DNA of 64,000 bases, taken from Anaerotignum propionicum. GTDB taxonomy: Bacteria > Bacillota > Clostridia > Lachnospirales > Anaerotignaceae. A program made the position numbers and the translations under genes. Below the pieces are notes generated by a model. It did no database searches. It was not told the DNA's origin and saw only the letters and a list, made by a program, of their open reading frames with translations. Positions within the stretch are counted from its first letter, which is position 1. Every line of letters starts with the position of its first letter. Location: contig NZ_JANGAD010000005.1 of assembly GCF_024461735.1 (NCBI RefSeq), forward strand, positions 208,205 through 272,204, in the 5' to 3' direction. Of the stretch, positions 50,797-60,096 are shown in pieces.

Positions 50797-50855
50797 GATC
50801 TTAACCAGTCTGGCAATTCTTTTTGGCAACAACATTTTTTTATATTTTTCCCTTG

Positions 50856-50890
50856 AAAAATGGTTAGGTAATTTACCTAACCATTTTTTA
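50856..50890 (+). terminator. Terminator of the aldolase-kinase unit
   Basis: AAAAATGGTTAGGTAA (50856-50871) pairs perfectly with TTACCTAACCATTTTT (50873-50888), ending in a T-run. Confidence 0.85.
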
Positions 50891-51076
50891 TGCGTTTTGC
50901 ACAGTATTTCTAATCAAAATTTAAACATAATGTCAATTGATATACTAGTATGTAAGTTGTAGAATAAGTATAAATCATAATGAATTATACAGTAGAAAAT
51001 GTGTAGTTTTTAAGATAAGGCTAATTAGATTGGGTATACTAAGTAGCTTTGTATTAAAATTTATAGAAAAACATTT

Positions 51077-51097
51077 TCAAAATGGTAATCATTTTGA
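51077..51097. promoter_or_regulatory. Palindromic candidate operator upstream of uxuA
   Basis: TCAAAATG (51077-51084) and CATTTTGA (51090-51097) are exact complements around GTAAT, 33 nt before the uxuA start. Its size and AT-rich arms fit a GntR/UxuR-type site for the regulator at 58485. Confidence 0.5.
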
Positions 51098-51130
51098 CTT
51101 GCTATTTTGACTTAATATGGAGGTGTGTGA

Positions 51131-52207
51131 ATGAAAATGATTTTTCGCTGGTTTCCCTATGGAGACGACAGCGTGACCTTAGAACAAATTAAGCAAATTC
51201 CGGGCATGACTGGGGTAGCGGCTTGTATGCCCAAAATCCCAGTGGGTGAGGTCTGGAGTTTGGAGGCTTGTCAGGCTTTAAGAGATGAAATCAATAAAGC
51301 TGGGCTTGAGATGGAGGTGATCGAGAGTGTTAATATCCATGAGGATATTAAAAAAGGCTTGAAAACCCGTGATAAATACATAGAAAATTATATTGAGACC
51401 ATTAAAAATTTATCATTGGTAGGGGTAAAGTGTATCTGTTATAACTTTATGCCTGTTATCGATTGGGCCAGAAGTGAGTTATTCCATCCTTTGTCAGACG
51501 GAAGTTTTGGCATGGCTTATCGCCATGACGATGTGGTAAAGCTGAATCCAACCACAATTGCCAATTCCATGGTGTCTAACAGTGGAGGCTACTCCTTGCC
51601 TGGCTGGGAGCCTGAAAGAATACCTCAAATGGCTCTGGATATGGAGTTTTATCAGTCCATGTCCACGGAAGAGTATTGGTCTAATATGAAATATTTTTTA
51701 GACGCAATCATTCCTTATGCTGAAAAATATGATGTGAAAATGGCGATTCATCCCGATGATCCACCATGGCCTTTATTCAATTTACCAAAGGTTATAACTA
51801 ATGCAGAAAATATTAGGACATTCTTAGCTTTAAATAATAGCAAATACAACGGTTTAACCCTTTGCACTGGCAGCTTAGGCAGTAACTTGGATAATGATAT
51901 ACCTGCTATTATGAAAGAATTTGGAGATATGGGTAGAATTCACTTTGCTCATATTAGAAACGTGAAACATCTAAGCCCTAAGGATTTTGATGAGTCTGCT
52001 CATTTATCTCAGTGTGGTGATTTAGATATGTTTGAAGTTGTAAAGGCACTGCATTCTACCGGATTTGATGGGTATATACGTCCTGATCATGGAAGAATGA
52101 TTTGGGGCGAGAAGGCCAGAGCCGGCTATGGTTTATATGACAGAGCTTTAGGCGCAAACTACCTCTTAGGTCTATGGGAAGCAGTAGATAAGATGAGTAA
52201 ATCCTGA
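51131..52207 (+). CDS. uxuA: Mannonate dehydratase
   Basis: 358 residues, full length for UxuA. It dehydrates D-mannonate to KDG using a metal. Family motifs: MIFRWFPYGDDSVTLEQIKQIPG at the start in two blocks, IAIHPDDPPWPLFNLPKV-like AIHPDDPPWPLFNLPKV, TLCTGSLGSN, HFAHIRNVKH and YIRPDHGRMIWGE. TGGAGGTG precedes the ATG. It is followed by uxuB after a hairpin-containing spacer (GTTGCGTG/CACGCAAC at 52214-52237). Confidence 0.94.
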   Translation: MKMIFRWFPYGDDSVTLEQIKQIPGMTGVAACMPKIPVGEVWSLEACQALRDEINKAGLEMEVIESVNIHEDIKKGLKTRDKYIENYIETIKNLSLVGVKCICYNFMPVIDWARSELFHPLSDGSFGMAYRHDDVVKLNPTTIANSMVSNSGGYSLPGWEPERIPQMALDMEFYQSMSTEEYWSNMKYFLDAIIPYAEKYDVKMAIHPDDPPWPLFNLPKVITNAENIRTFLALNNSKYNGLTLCTGSLGSNLDNDIPAIMKEFGDMGRIHFAHIRNVKHLSPKDFDESAHLSQCGDLDMFEVVKALHSTGFDGYIRPDHGRMIWGEKARAGYGLYDRALGANYLLGLWEAVDKMSKS

Positions 52208-52321
52208 GAATTAGTTGCGTGGCGTAAGTCACGCAACACAAGATTACGTATGCTCTTGTGAAGGAAAAGCAAAGTACCTAGATAATTGAGTTGGGTCTTT
52301 GCTTTGACGTGGAGGTTTAGA

Positions 52322-53935
52322 ATGAAGCTAATTAGAGAAGGTTTAAATGATAAAGAATTTTGGGGAGAAAATGAAATAAAAATACCAACTTATAGTATAG
52401 AAACGACACTCAAAAACGCAAAGGAAACCCCTAAATGGATTCATTTTGGCGGGGGGAATATTTTTAGAGGCTTTATTGCTAGATTACAAGACGAATTATT
52501 GGAAAAGGGCTTGGATAATGTAGGCATTATCGCCGCCGAAACCTTTGATTTTGATATCATTGATAAAATTTATAAGCCCTATGATAATTTGGTTTTATCA
52601 GTAGGTCTTCGGGCCAATGGAGAGACGAAAAAGCAGGTTTTGGCCTCCATTTGTGAGGCAGTTAAGGCTAGCACAAGGGAGGAAAATGATTTTGAAAGGC
52701 TTAAGAAAGCTTTTCAGAATCCATCATTGCAAATGGCAAGCTTTACAATAACCGAAAAAGGCTATGCGTTAAAAGATAGTAAGGGCAATTATTTCAAAGC
52801 CGTTTTGGAAGATTTCGAAAAAGGTCCCACGAAGGCAAATCACGCTATGTGTATAACCGCAGCTTTATTATTGGAACGCTTTAATGCAGGACAATATCCT
52901 GTGGCTATTGTGAGCATGGATAACTGCAGTCATAATGGTGAAAAGTTGAAAGCTTCTGTGCTGGATGTGGCTGATAAATGGCTGGAAAAAGGTTTTGTGA
53001 ATCAGGCATTTATTGATTATATCAGCAATGAAAGCATGGTTAGCTTCCCTTGGTCTATGATTGATAAAATTACACCAAGACCAGCTAAGGAGATTGAAGA
53101 AAATCTAATTAACCTGAGTTTAGAGGAAATATCCCCGGTTATCACTAATAAGGGAACCTATATTGCTCCCTTTGTGAATGCTGAAATTCCTGAATACTTA
53201 GTAATAGAGGATAATTTCCCCAATGGTCGCCCAAGATTAGAAGAGGCAGGGGTATATTTTAGCGATAGGGATACGGTAAATAAAAGTGAAACCATGAAAG
53301 TAACCACCTGCCTAAATCCACTGCATACAGCGCTGGCGGTATACGGCTGTCTATTAGGTTATGATAGTATTGCAAAAGAAATGAAAGATAACGAACTGAA
53401 GAAGTTGGTTGAAAAAATAGGTTATGATGAGGGGATTAAAGTAGTAGTGGATCCTAAAATAATAAACCCACGAAATTTTATTGACGAGGTAATCAATGAA
53501 AGACTGCCAAATCCATTTATTCCCGATAGCCCAGCTAGAATTGCTACGGATACTAGCCAAAAGGTAGCCATTCGCTTTGGTGAAACAATGAAAGCCTATA
53601 TAAAAAGTCCAATTTTGGACGTGAATGCGCTGCAGTTTATTCCTCTTGCCATAGCCGGCTGGTTTCGTTATTTATTAGGGGCAGATGATGGGCTAAAGCC
53701 TTTCAAAATCAGTGATGATCCTATGCTTTCTGATTTACAAGAGGGGTTAAAAGAAATTAAGATAGGGAATAAAGACAGTTATAAAGGTCAATTGAAGCCA
53801 TTTTTGGCAAACAAGGTCATTTTTGGCCTAGACCTAGTAGAGGCAGGGCTGAGTGAAAAAATTGAACTCATGTTTTTAGAGCTTATTGAAGGCAGTGGAG
53901 CAGTTAGAAAAGCATTAGTAAAATATTTAGGTTGA
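52322..53935 (+). CDS. uxuB: Fructuronate reductase / mannitol dehydrogenase family
   Basis: 537 residues of the polyol dehydrogenase family. The N-terminal nucleotide motif is WIHFGGGNIFRGFIARLQDE. The mid-region VSMDNCSHNGEKLKASVLD and the catalytic-lysine block FPWSMIDKITPRP are typical of fructuronate/tagaturonate reductases. It interconverts D-fructuronate and D-mannonate with NADH. The ATG at 52322 has GGAGG upstream. Next to uxuA this assigns fructuronate rather than mannitol as substrate with good confidence. Confidence 0.88.
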   Translation: MKLIREGLNDKEFWGENEIKIPTYSIETTLKNAKETPKWIHFGGGNIFRGFIARLQDELLEKGLDNVGIIAAETFDFDIIDKIYKPYDNLVLSVGLRANGETKKQVLASICEAVKASTREENDFERLKKAFQNPSLQMASFTITEKGYALKDSKGNYFKAVLEDFEKGPTKANHAMCITAALLLERFNAGQYPVAIVSMDNCSHNGEKLKASVLDVADKWLEKGFVNQAFIDYISNESMVSFPWSMIDKITPRPAKEIEENLINLSLEEISPVITNKGTYIAPFVNAEIPEYLVIEDNFPNGRPRLEEAGVYFSDRDTVNKSETMKVTTCLNPLHTALAVYGCLLGYDSIAKEMKDNELKKLVEKIGYDEGIKVVVDPKIINPRNFIDEVINERLPNPFIPDSPARIATDTSQKVAIRFGETMKAYIKSPILDVNALQFIPLAIAGWFRYLLGADDGLKPFKISDDPMLSDLQEGLKEIKIGNKDSYKGQLKPFLANKVIFGLDLVEAGLSEKIELMFLELIEGSGAVRKALVKYLG

Positions 53936-54026
53936 TTTTTAAGGAAGTATCCTTAAAGATAAAGCGTTCCGTTTTGATTCACAGAAGGGGAACGAGTCGG
54001 ATTGTAAAAAGGAGAGGAGAAAAAGT

Positions 54027-55055
54027 ATGAAAAAACATGTAGTAAGCTTATTATTAGTAAGTGCATTATGTATCGGCAATTTAGCGGGCTGTGGCGCAAA
54101 GCCAGCCGCAAGTGGCGATGCTGCTCCTGCTGAGGTTGTTACCATCAAAGTTGGTGATAACTGGGCTGAAACCCATCCAATGGCAATGGCCATTGATAAC
54201 GTATTCAAAAAGCAGGTGGAAGAAAAAAGTGGGGGTTCTATTAAGGTAGATGTCTATCACTCCGGCACCTTGGGTAATGAAACAGAATTATGGGACGGCG
54301 TTCGTAATGGCGCGGTTGAGGTTGCAGTTATCGGTACTTGCATGAATCAAGAGTTTACTACTATGTTAATTTCAGACTGGCCATTTCTCTATAGAGATAT
54401 AGAGCACGCAAAAAAGGTTTGGACTGGCGCAATTGCAGAAGAGTTAAATGGCAAGTTCCATGAGAAATTCCCAGAAACCTATATTTTAGGTTGGGGCCCT
54501 AACTCTGCAAGAACCTTTACAAGCAATAAGAAGTTAGAAAGTGTTGACGATTTTAAGGGTCAAAAGTTTAGAATGCCTGCTAACCCTATTCATGTTGGTA
54601 TTGCTGAAAACTTGGGTGCAAGCGCACAGGTTATACCTTTAAATGAGCTTTTCTCTTCTCTTGAAACAGGCGTAGTTGATGGGCAAGATAACGGTATGGT
54701 TACAGTTAAGAGTGAAGCTTTATATGAGGTTCAAAAATACTTATACGAAACCAACCATATTATTGCTACTTTAGAGATTATCACCAATGCAAAATTTATG
54801 GATTCATTAAGCGAAGAGCAACAACAAATCATTAAAGATGCCGCAAAAGCAGCTTCTGAACAGGCTTGGACAGATTATATTGCAAGTGTTGATGCTGACC
54901 GTCAATTTTTAATCGACAATGGTGTAACCGTAACCCCTTGTACAGAAGAGGATAAAGCGCTTATCATTGAAAAAATTCAACCAACCCTTGATAAGCTGTA
55001 TGCTGAAAATGATTGGGCAAAAGAATTAGTAGAAAAAATTCAAGCGGTTCAATAA
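54027..55055 (+). CDS. dctP: TRAP transporter substrate-binding lipoprotein (DctP family)
   Basis: 342 residues. The lipoprotein signal ends in LAGCG (lipobox). Family features: TLGNETELWDGVRNGAVEV, KFRMPANPIHVGIAENLGAS with the carboxylate-binding arginine, and SSLETGVVDGQDNG. It delivers a sugar acid to the DctQM membrane subunits. Its position between uronate enzymes suggests a hexuronate or aldonate. GGAGAGG precedes the ATG. A terminator-like hairpin follows before dctQ. Confidence 0.92.
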   Translation: MKKHVVSLLLVSALCIGNLAGCGAKPAASGDAAPAEVVTIKVGDNWAETHPMAMAIDNVFKKQVEEKSGGSIKVDVYHSGTLGNETELWDGVRNGAVEVAVIGTCMNQEFTTMLISDWPFLYRDIEHAKKVWTGAIAEELNGKFHEKFPETYILGWGPNSARTFTSNKKLESVDDFKGQKFRMPANPIHVGIAENLGASAQVIPLNELFSSLETGVVDGQDNGMVTVKSEALYEVQKYLYETNHIIATLEIITNAKFMDSLSEEQQQIIKDAAKAASEQAWTDYIASVDADRQFLIDNGVTVTPCTEEDKALIIEKIQPTLDKLYAENDWAKELVEKIQAVQ

Positions 55056-55080
55056 GTAATTTCTTGAACGATTCTTTCTG

Positions 55081-55112
55081 AAAGGGCGTATTACACGTAC
55101 GCCCTTTTTTAA
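55081..55112 (+). terminator. Intercistronic terminator between dctP and dctQ
   Basis: AAAGGGCGTA (55081-55090) pairs perfectly with TACGCCCTTT (55098-55107), with six Ts overlapping the 3' arm. It lies 26 nt after dctP and should reduce transcription of the membrane subunits. Confidence 0.75.
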
Positions 55113-55138
55113 AAACAAGAAAAGGAGGGAGTGGCTAA

Positions 55139-55720
55139 ATGAGCTCCGGTATTTCTAACAAGATGTCTGGTATAACAAAGGTGATTAATTTTTTATTTCG
55201 TACCATTGAAATTCTGATTGCACTTTTTTTAGCTATTATGATTATACTTACGTTCGCCAATGTTGTGCTTAGATTTGTGTTTCATAAAGGCTTTGCTTAC
55301 TCAGAAGAGGTTGCTAGAATTAGCTTTATATATTTGGTTTATTTAGGTTCTATCGTAGCGATGAAAGAGAACAATCACTTAATGGTAGATTCTTTAATTA
55401 CTAAGGTACCAATTGCAGCCAAGAAGGTAATTTATTTTCTTATTCAAGTCATAACAATTTGGATTATGGCACTGCTTACCCAGGGGGCTTGGCAAGTATC
55501 TTTACTGAATAAAAATAATTCATGGGTAGTAACCCATTACCCAGTTTTCTTTATTCAATTTGCAGGGGTTGTTTTGGGGATTGCTTTTATTATCATTTGT
55601 ATTGTTAATCTAATTAAATTAATCGTCTTTAAGGAGGACCCCCTTGATTTGATTAAGCCACATGATTCAGGAGAAGACCCTTTTGCAGATTTTGAACAAG
55701 ACAAGGCGGTGTTAAAATGA
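55139..55720 (+). CDS. dctQ: TRAP transporter small permease (DctQ)
   Basis: 193 residues with four transmembrane helices. The family pattern FAYSEEVARISFIYLVYLGS-like GFAYSEEVARISFIYLVYLG followed by AMKENNHLMVDSL is clear. A charged C-terminal tail of about 30 residues extends it. GGAGGGAG precedes the ATG. It overlaps dctM by 4 nt. Confidence 0.92.
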   Translation: MSSGISNKMSGITKVINFLFRTIEILIALFLAIMIILTFANVVLRFVFHKGFAYSEEVARISFIYLVYLGSIVAMKENNHLMVDSLITKVPIAAKKVIYFLIQVITIWIMALLTQGAWQVSLLNKNNSWVVTHYPVFFIQFAGVVLGIAFIIICIVNLIKLIVFKEDPLDLIKPHDSGEDPFADFEQDKAVLK

Positions 55721-57012
55721 TACTTACCTTAACTATGTTTTTGGTATTTTTAGTAGGCGGTATCGCTCTTGGGCTGCCTATCGCAATTGCACTTATATTT
55801 TGTGGGATTTGTACGGCGCTATATTTAGGAGGTTCTAATGCTAACGTTCAGATTATTGCCACGAAATTGATGAGTGGAACAGATAGTGTAACCATGATGG
55901 CTCTGCCTTTTTTCGTTATGGCTGGGGAATTAATGAATAGAGGCGGCCTTACAAAAAGAATTATTAATTTCTGTAATATTTTTGTAGGTAGAGTGAAAGG
56001 TGGTTTAGGCTATGTAACGATATTAGCTTGCTTAATGTTCGCTTCTCTCGTAGGCTCTGCTGTAGCTTCTACGGCAGCCCTTGGGGCTATTTTAATACCC
56101 ATGATGGCTAGAAGCGGTTACAACAGAGCAAAGGCCGCCGGATTAGTAGCTTCGGCTAACATCGTGGCTCCCATAATGCCACCATCAATACCTATGATTG
56201 TTTATGGTGTTTCGGCCGGTGTATCTATAAAATCGTTATTTATGGGGGGCATTTTCCCAGCTATTTATTTTACGATTATTATGTGTGGCGTTTGGTTCTT
56301 TGTTTGTAGAAAAGACGGTGTAAAATCTAATGATCCTCCACTTTCCTTTAGGGAAACGATTAAGGTTTTTTTAAGTGGCTTATGGGCATTATTACTACCT
56401 GTTATTATTTTAGTGGGTCTTAGAGGCGGCGTCTTTACGGCTACAGAGGCTGGAGTGGTTGCCGTAGTTTATGCACTATTTGTAGGTGTCGTTGTTTATA
56501 GAGAATTAACGCTAAAGGATTTATTTACTTCCTTTATATCGGCGGCTAAAATGTCGGCGGTGGTAATGTTCTTGGCGGCGGCGGCTAACGTAGCGGCATA
56601 CCTTATGACAGTTTCAAGAATACCCCAAGCCATTACCGAGTCTCTTTCCGGTTTAACAAGTCATCCCCTTCTACTAATGACGATTTTAATGACAATTATT
56701 ATAGTCATGGGCACTTGCGTGGATGTAGTTCCTACTATATTAATTATGACGCCCATTATGCTGCCTCTGATTACGGCTGCGGGAATAGATAAAGTTTATT
56801 TTGGTATCGTGTTTACCCTTGCTAATGTTTTGGGCTTAACCTCACCGCCAGTGGGACCTGTTCTTAATGTCGCCTGCGCCACAGGGAAGGTCAGGATGGA
56901 AGAAATAATTAAGCCTGTTATACCTTATTATATATTCCAAGTTGCACTGGTGTATTTGTTTATATTATTCCCGGGGCTGGTAACTGTACCGTTAGGCTGG
57001 TTAGGGGGTTAA
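55717..57012 (+). CDS. dctM: TRAP transporter large permease (DctM)
   Basis: 431 residues with about 12 hydrophobic segments. Motifs: DSVTMMALPFFVMAGELMN, GSAVASTAALGAILIPMM, IVAPIMPPSIPMIVYG and LANVLGLTSPPVGPVLNVAC. It forms the Na+-coupled channel with DctQ. Start ATG overlaps the dctQ stop, so both are made together. Confidence 0.94.
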   Translation: MILTLTMFLVFLVGGIALGLPIAIALIFCGICTALYLGGSNANVQIIATKLMSGTDSVTMMALPFFVMAGELMNRGGLTKRIINFCNIFVGRVKGGLGYVTILACLMFASLVGSAVASTAALGAILIPMMARSGYNRAKAAGLVASANIVAPIMPPSIPMIVYGVSAGVSIKSLFMGGIFPAIYFTIIMCGVWFFVCRKDGVKSNDPPLSFRETIKVFLSGLWALLLPVIILVGLRGGVFTATEAGVVAVVYALFVGVVVYRELTLKDLFTSFISAAKMSAVVMFLAAAANVAAYLMTVSRIPQAITESLSGLTSHPLLLMTILMTIIIVMGTCVDVVPTILIMTPIMLPLITAAGIDKVYFGIVFTLANVLGLTSPPVGPVLNVACATGKVRMEEIIKPVIPYYIFQVALVYLFILFPGLVTVPLGWLGG

Positions 57013-57239
57013 TCAATTGGGCTGTACTTATGAAACGAATGTATAGCGCAATGAAATACGAAAATATATCATTAAGATATCCCCAAAGGTGCATGCCTTG
57101 AGCGATAATGTTCAAAAGTTTAAAATTGGTTATGAGTCCAAATGAGTCTTTTGGTATGTTTTAAGGCAACATCCTCAGGGGCTTAAGGGGAGGGGGAACC
57201 GTTTACAATGTTTTCCCCATAGTCATAGGAGGTCAATAA

Positions 57240-58259
57240 ATGAAATCAGGAATAATAGAAAAAGTTGGTGTTATTAAAATAGAAGAAACACCCATGCCTA
57301 AAATAGAAAAAGCCAATGATGTTATTATTAAAGTAAAATACGTAGGCATTTGCGGCTCGGATGTACATATTTATCATGGACAAAATGCTTTCGCTAAATA
57401 TCCTCTTGTTTGGGGTCACGAAATAGTGGGTCATGTTCATGAGGTTGGAAGTGGGGTTACCAGAGTAAAGGTGGGCGATAGAGTGGTGGTAGAACCTTTT
57501 ATCGCTTGTGGTAAGTGTTACTCCTGCAAAAACGGGAGACGAAACGCATGTCAAGAACTAAAGGTTTTCGGGGCGCATATTGATGGAGGCTGTGCTGAAT
57601 ATTTTAAGATTCCGGAAAGCAACGCCCATATATTGCCAGATAACGTATCTTTAGAAGATGCCGTTTTAATTGAACCCTTTACCATAGGGGCGCAAGCCTG
57701 TTATAGAGGACAAGTGGCAAAGGACGATTTTGTTTTCGTAATGGGTGGTGGAACGATAGGACTTACGGTGGCTGAAAATGCCAAAATTTTAGGAGCTAGA
57801 GTCATTTTGTCCGATGTCGTGGATGAAAAATTAAATTTTGCGAAAAAACATGGGGTTGAGTTTACCATAAACGCTATAAAAGAAAATGTAGCAGATAGAA
57901 TTTTTGAAATTACTGGTGGAATGGGAGCAAATGTGGTCATTGACTCTATTTGTAATAAAAAGAGTTTCGAAGATGCCTTAACTTTCGTCTCCAATGCAGG
58001 TAGAGTGGTAGAATTAAGCTTTAATACAACTCCTAGTGAGATTGCGCCTATATCGTTGTCTAAAGGTGAGGTTAGTATTATGGGTTCACGGCATCAAACA
58101 AATCGTTTTCCTGTGGTTATTGATTATATAAAGGAAGAAAAAATAGTATTTGAAAATTTTATAACTGCATTTTATCCTCTAGAGGATATGGAAAAAGCTT
58201 TTAAGTATATTGAAGAGAATCCAGATAAAACTAGGAAAATAGTTATAAAAATGTATTGA
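57240..58259 (+). CDS. Zinc-dependent MDR alcohol dehydrogenase, sugar-acid or polyol type
   Basis: 339 residues. Catalytic zinc motifs YVGICGSDVHIYHG and WGHEIVGHVHEVG, structural zinc cysteines in CGKCYSCKNGRRNAC, and the NAD site VMGGGTIGLTVAENAKILGA are intact. It resembles L-idonate, L-gulonate and L-galactonate 5-dehydrogenases and RspB. In this cluster oxidation of L-gulonate to fructuronate would feed UxuB/UxuA (inference). AGGAGG lies upstream. A terminator follows at 58360-58388. Confidence 0.82.
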   Translation: MKSGIIEKVGVIKIEETPMPKIEKANDVIIKVKYVGICGSDVHIYHGQNAFAKYPLVWGHEIVGHVHEVGSGVTRVKVGDRVVVEPFIACGKCYSCKNGRRNACQELKVFGAHIDGGCAEYFKIPESNAHILPDNVSLEDAVLIEPFTIGAQACYRGQVAKDDFVFVMGGGTIGLTVAENAKILGARVILSDVVDEKLNFAKKHGVEFTINAIKENVADRIFEITGGMGANVVIDSICNKKSFEDALTFVSNAGRVVELSFNTTPSEIAPISLSKGEVSIMGSRHQTNRFPVVIDYIKEEKIVFENFITAFYPLEDMEKAFKYIEENPDKTRKIVIKMY

Positions 58260-58359
58260 TTTTTATTTTACTTTTACTTAGATTCTTTGCCCTTTGGAAG
58301 GAAGTTTTGAAACGGGGTTTAATGCCAGTTAGGTTATAATAATAATCATGCATTTGATC

Positions 58360-58388
58360 AGGCTATGCTACTTGAAGTGTAGCCTTTT
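58360..58388 (+). terminator. Terminator after the zinc dehydrogenase
   Basis: AGGCTATGCTACTT pairs with GAAGTGTAGCCT (one bulge), then TTTTGTTG. Confidence 0.55.
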
Positions 58389-58484
58389 GTTGACAAAATA
58401 AAGTTTATTTCTTGTTGTTTTAAACTATTGAAAATGAAATTAATTTATGATAGTGTAGATAAGAAATGAGAGGGGGTAGGAAAA

Positions 58485-59162
58485 ATGAAGGTTAGAGAAA
58501 AGATGAAGCGTGAAACCTCTAGAGAATATGCGTTAAGCGTATTGAAAGATAATATAATAAACCTTGATTTAAAGCCTGGAACTTTAGTGAGCGAAAATAC
58601 AATGGCTTTGGAGTTGGGTATTTCTAGAACCCCCGTTAGAGAAGCCCTAAGCGAATTAGCCAATATAGGTATCGTGGAGGTTTTTCCTCAAAGAGGAAGT
58701 AGAATTTCTTTAATTGATTATGATATGATAGATGAAACCTATTTCATGAGAAATTTGTTGGAATGTGGGGTCGTTAAAGAGGTTTGTCGGGTTATTCATG
58801 AGGCGAATATAGCTGAGTTAGAAGAAAACCTGCGTATTCAAAATCAATATTGTATGAATAATAATCCCGAAGGGCTTTTTGAGGCGGATAATGCATTTCA
58901 CAAAATGCTTTTTCAAATTGCCAAAAAGTCAAAGTGCTATGATGTGGTTAGAAGCTTTTCCATTCATTTTGACAGGTTAAGATTACTTAAGGTTTCTGCC
59001 AGTGTTGGAGCGAATAAGATTGTTGAAGACCATAGAGCAATTTTAGAGGCGATTAAAGAAAGGGATGGGGAAAAAGCCGTTACCTTTATGCAACAACATT
59101 TAAAACAGTATGAACAGGAAAGACAAGAATTATTGAATAAATTTCCCGAGTATTTTAAGTAA
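58485..59162 (+). CDS. GntR family regulator, FadR/FCD subfamily
   Basis: 225 residues: an N-terminal winged helix (LKPGTLVSENTMALELGISR, TPVREALSELANIGIVEV) and an FCD effector domain (about 85-215) with the metal/ligand residues in EADNAFHKMLFQIA and EDHRAILEAIKERD. UxuR/ExuR-type regulators of hexuronate genes belong here. As last gene of the uronate cluster it is the likely second regulator. GAGAGGGGG precedes the ATG; its own terminator follows. Confidence 0.88.
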   Translation: MKVREKMKRETSREYALSVLKDNIINLDLKPGTLVSENTMALELGISRTPVREALSELANIGIVEVFPQRGSRISLIDYDMIDETYFMRNLLECGVVKEVCRVIHEANIAELEENLRIQNQYCMNNNPEGLFEADNAFHKMLFQIAKKSKCYDVVRSFSIHFDRLRLLKVSASVGANKIVEDHRAILEAIKERDGEKAVTFMQQHLKQYEQERQELLNKFPEYFK

Positions 59163-59190
59163 AAGACAAGCTGTTGCTTGTCTTTTTTAT
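59161..59190 (+). terminator. Terminator of the GntR regulator gene
   Basis: AAAAGACAAGC (59161-59171) pairs perfectly with GCTTGTCTTTT (59176-59186), then a T-run. Confidence 0.85.
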
Positions 59191-59415
59191 TTTCTGGATA
59201 ACTTTTTCGGGTGAAAGTACGGTGTTATTTTATTGCCATCTGCAAAGGGAACTTACTCGTATTCATTATTAAAATAGAAATTTAGCTGCCTTTTGAAACA
59301 TTATTTTTGAAAATATAAAAAAAGTCATTTTTGTTCATTAAAGTGAGAATCGCTATTTGTGGGGAATACATAGGCCATAATTTTTGCTATAATTTCTAAT
59401 ATAAAGGGAGGTTAG

Positions 59416-59895
59416 ATGTTTACCATGGATCAGAAAAAAATAGGAAAGTTTATAGCTGAGTTAAGAAAAGATAAAGGTATGACGCAAACAGAATTAGGCA
59501 ATAAGATTGGAGTTACAAATAAAACAATTTCTCGATGGGAAAATGGGAATTATATGCCTGATATATCTGTTTTTCCGCTGTTGTCTGTTGAACTGGGCAT
59601 CAGTGTTAATGAGTTACTTTATGCTGAACGCTTAAAGGAGTCAGAATTTAAAGAAAAAGCTGATGATCATTTAATAGAAACACTGAATCATATCAAAAAT
59701 TTCAAACATGATAAATCTTTGATAGATTTTTTAACGGGAGCTGGCACAGGTATAGTACTATCATGTATGTACTCACCGTTTTCTGTAAAAAGAACTATAA
59801 TATTATTCATGGGTGTTGCCATGATTGGAATTGGTTGGTATAAAAAAGCAAAATATGATAAGAAAATATTTCAGTATTTAGGCAATGGGCAATAG
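59416..59895 (+). CDS. XRE-type HTH regulator with C-terminal membrane segments
   Basis: 159 residues. Residues 1-70 are a Cro/CI helix-turn-helix (MTQTELGNKIGVTNKTISRW, ENGNYMPDISVFPLLSVEL). A charged linker leads to two short hydrophobic stretches at about 107-148 (LTGAGTGIVLSCMYSPF; TIILFMGVAMIGIGWY). The layout is typical of small clostridial membrane-tethered regulators. AAAGGGAGG precedes the ATG, and an extended -10 (TGCTATAAT) lies at 59385-59393. Confidence 0.8.
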   Translation: MFTMDQKKIGKFIAELRKDKGMTQTELGNKIGVTNKTISRWENGNYMPDISVFPLLSVELGISVNELLYAERLKESEFKEKADDHLIETLNHIKNFKHDKSLIDFLTGAGTGIVLSCMYSPFSVKRTIILFMGVAMIGIGWYKKAKYDKKIFQYLGNGQ

Positions 59896-60096
59896 ATAAT
59901 GAAATTAAGATTTATAGCAAAGTAATTTTAATCCAAAATACCTTTGGAAAAAAGGTGTTTTAGTTTGATTTGTAAAAGGGAATTTCTAAGAGTTAATTCA
60001 CATGAGTCCAAAACAGAGCAGATACCATCATACCTTCATATAATAAAAGTAGTCAAATGACTTTTTTCTTTGAATAGTAGGATGGAGGTTCCCATT

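Larger units (their letters stand above)
50797..51130. other. Intergenic region between kdgK and uxuA
   Basis: It holds the kdgK terminator (50856-50890) and the palindrome at 51077-51097. No clear promoter could be picked for uxuA. Confidence 0.45.
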
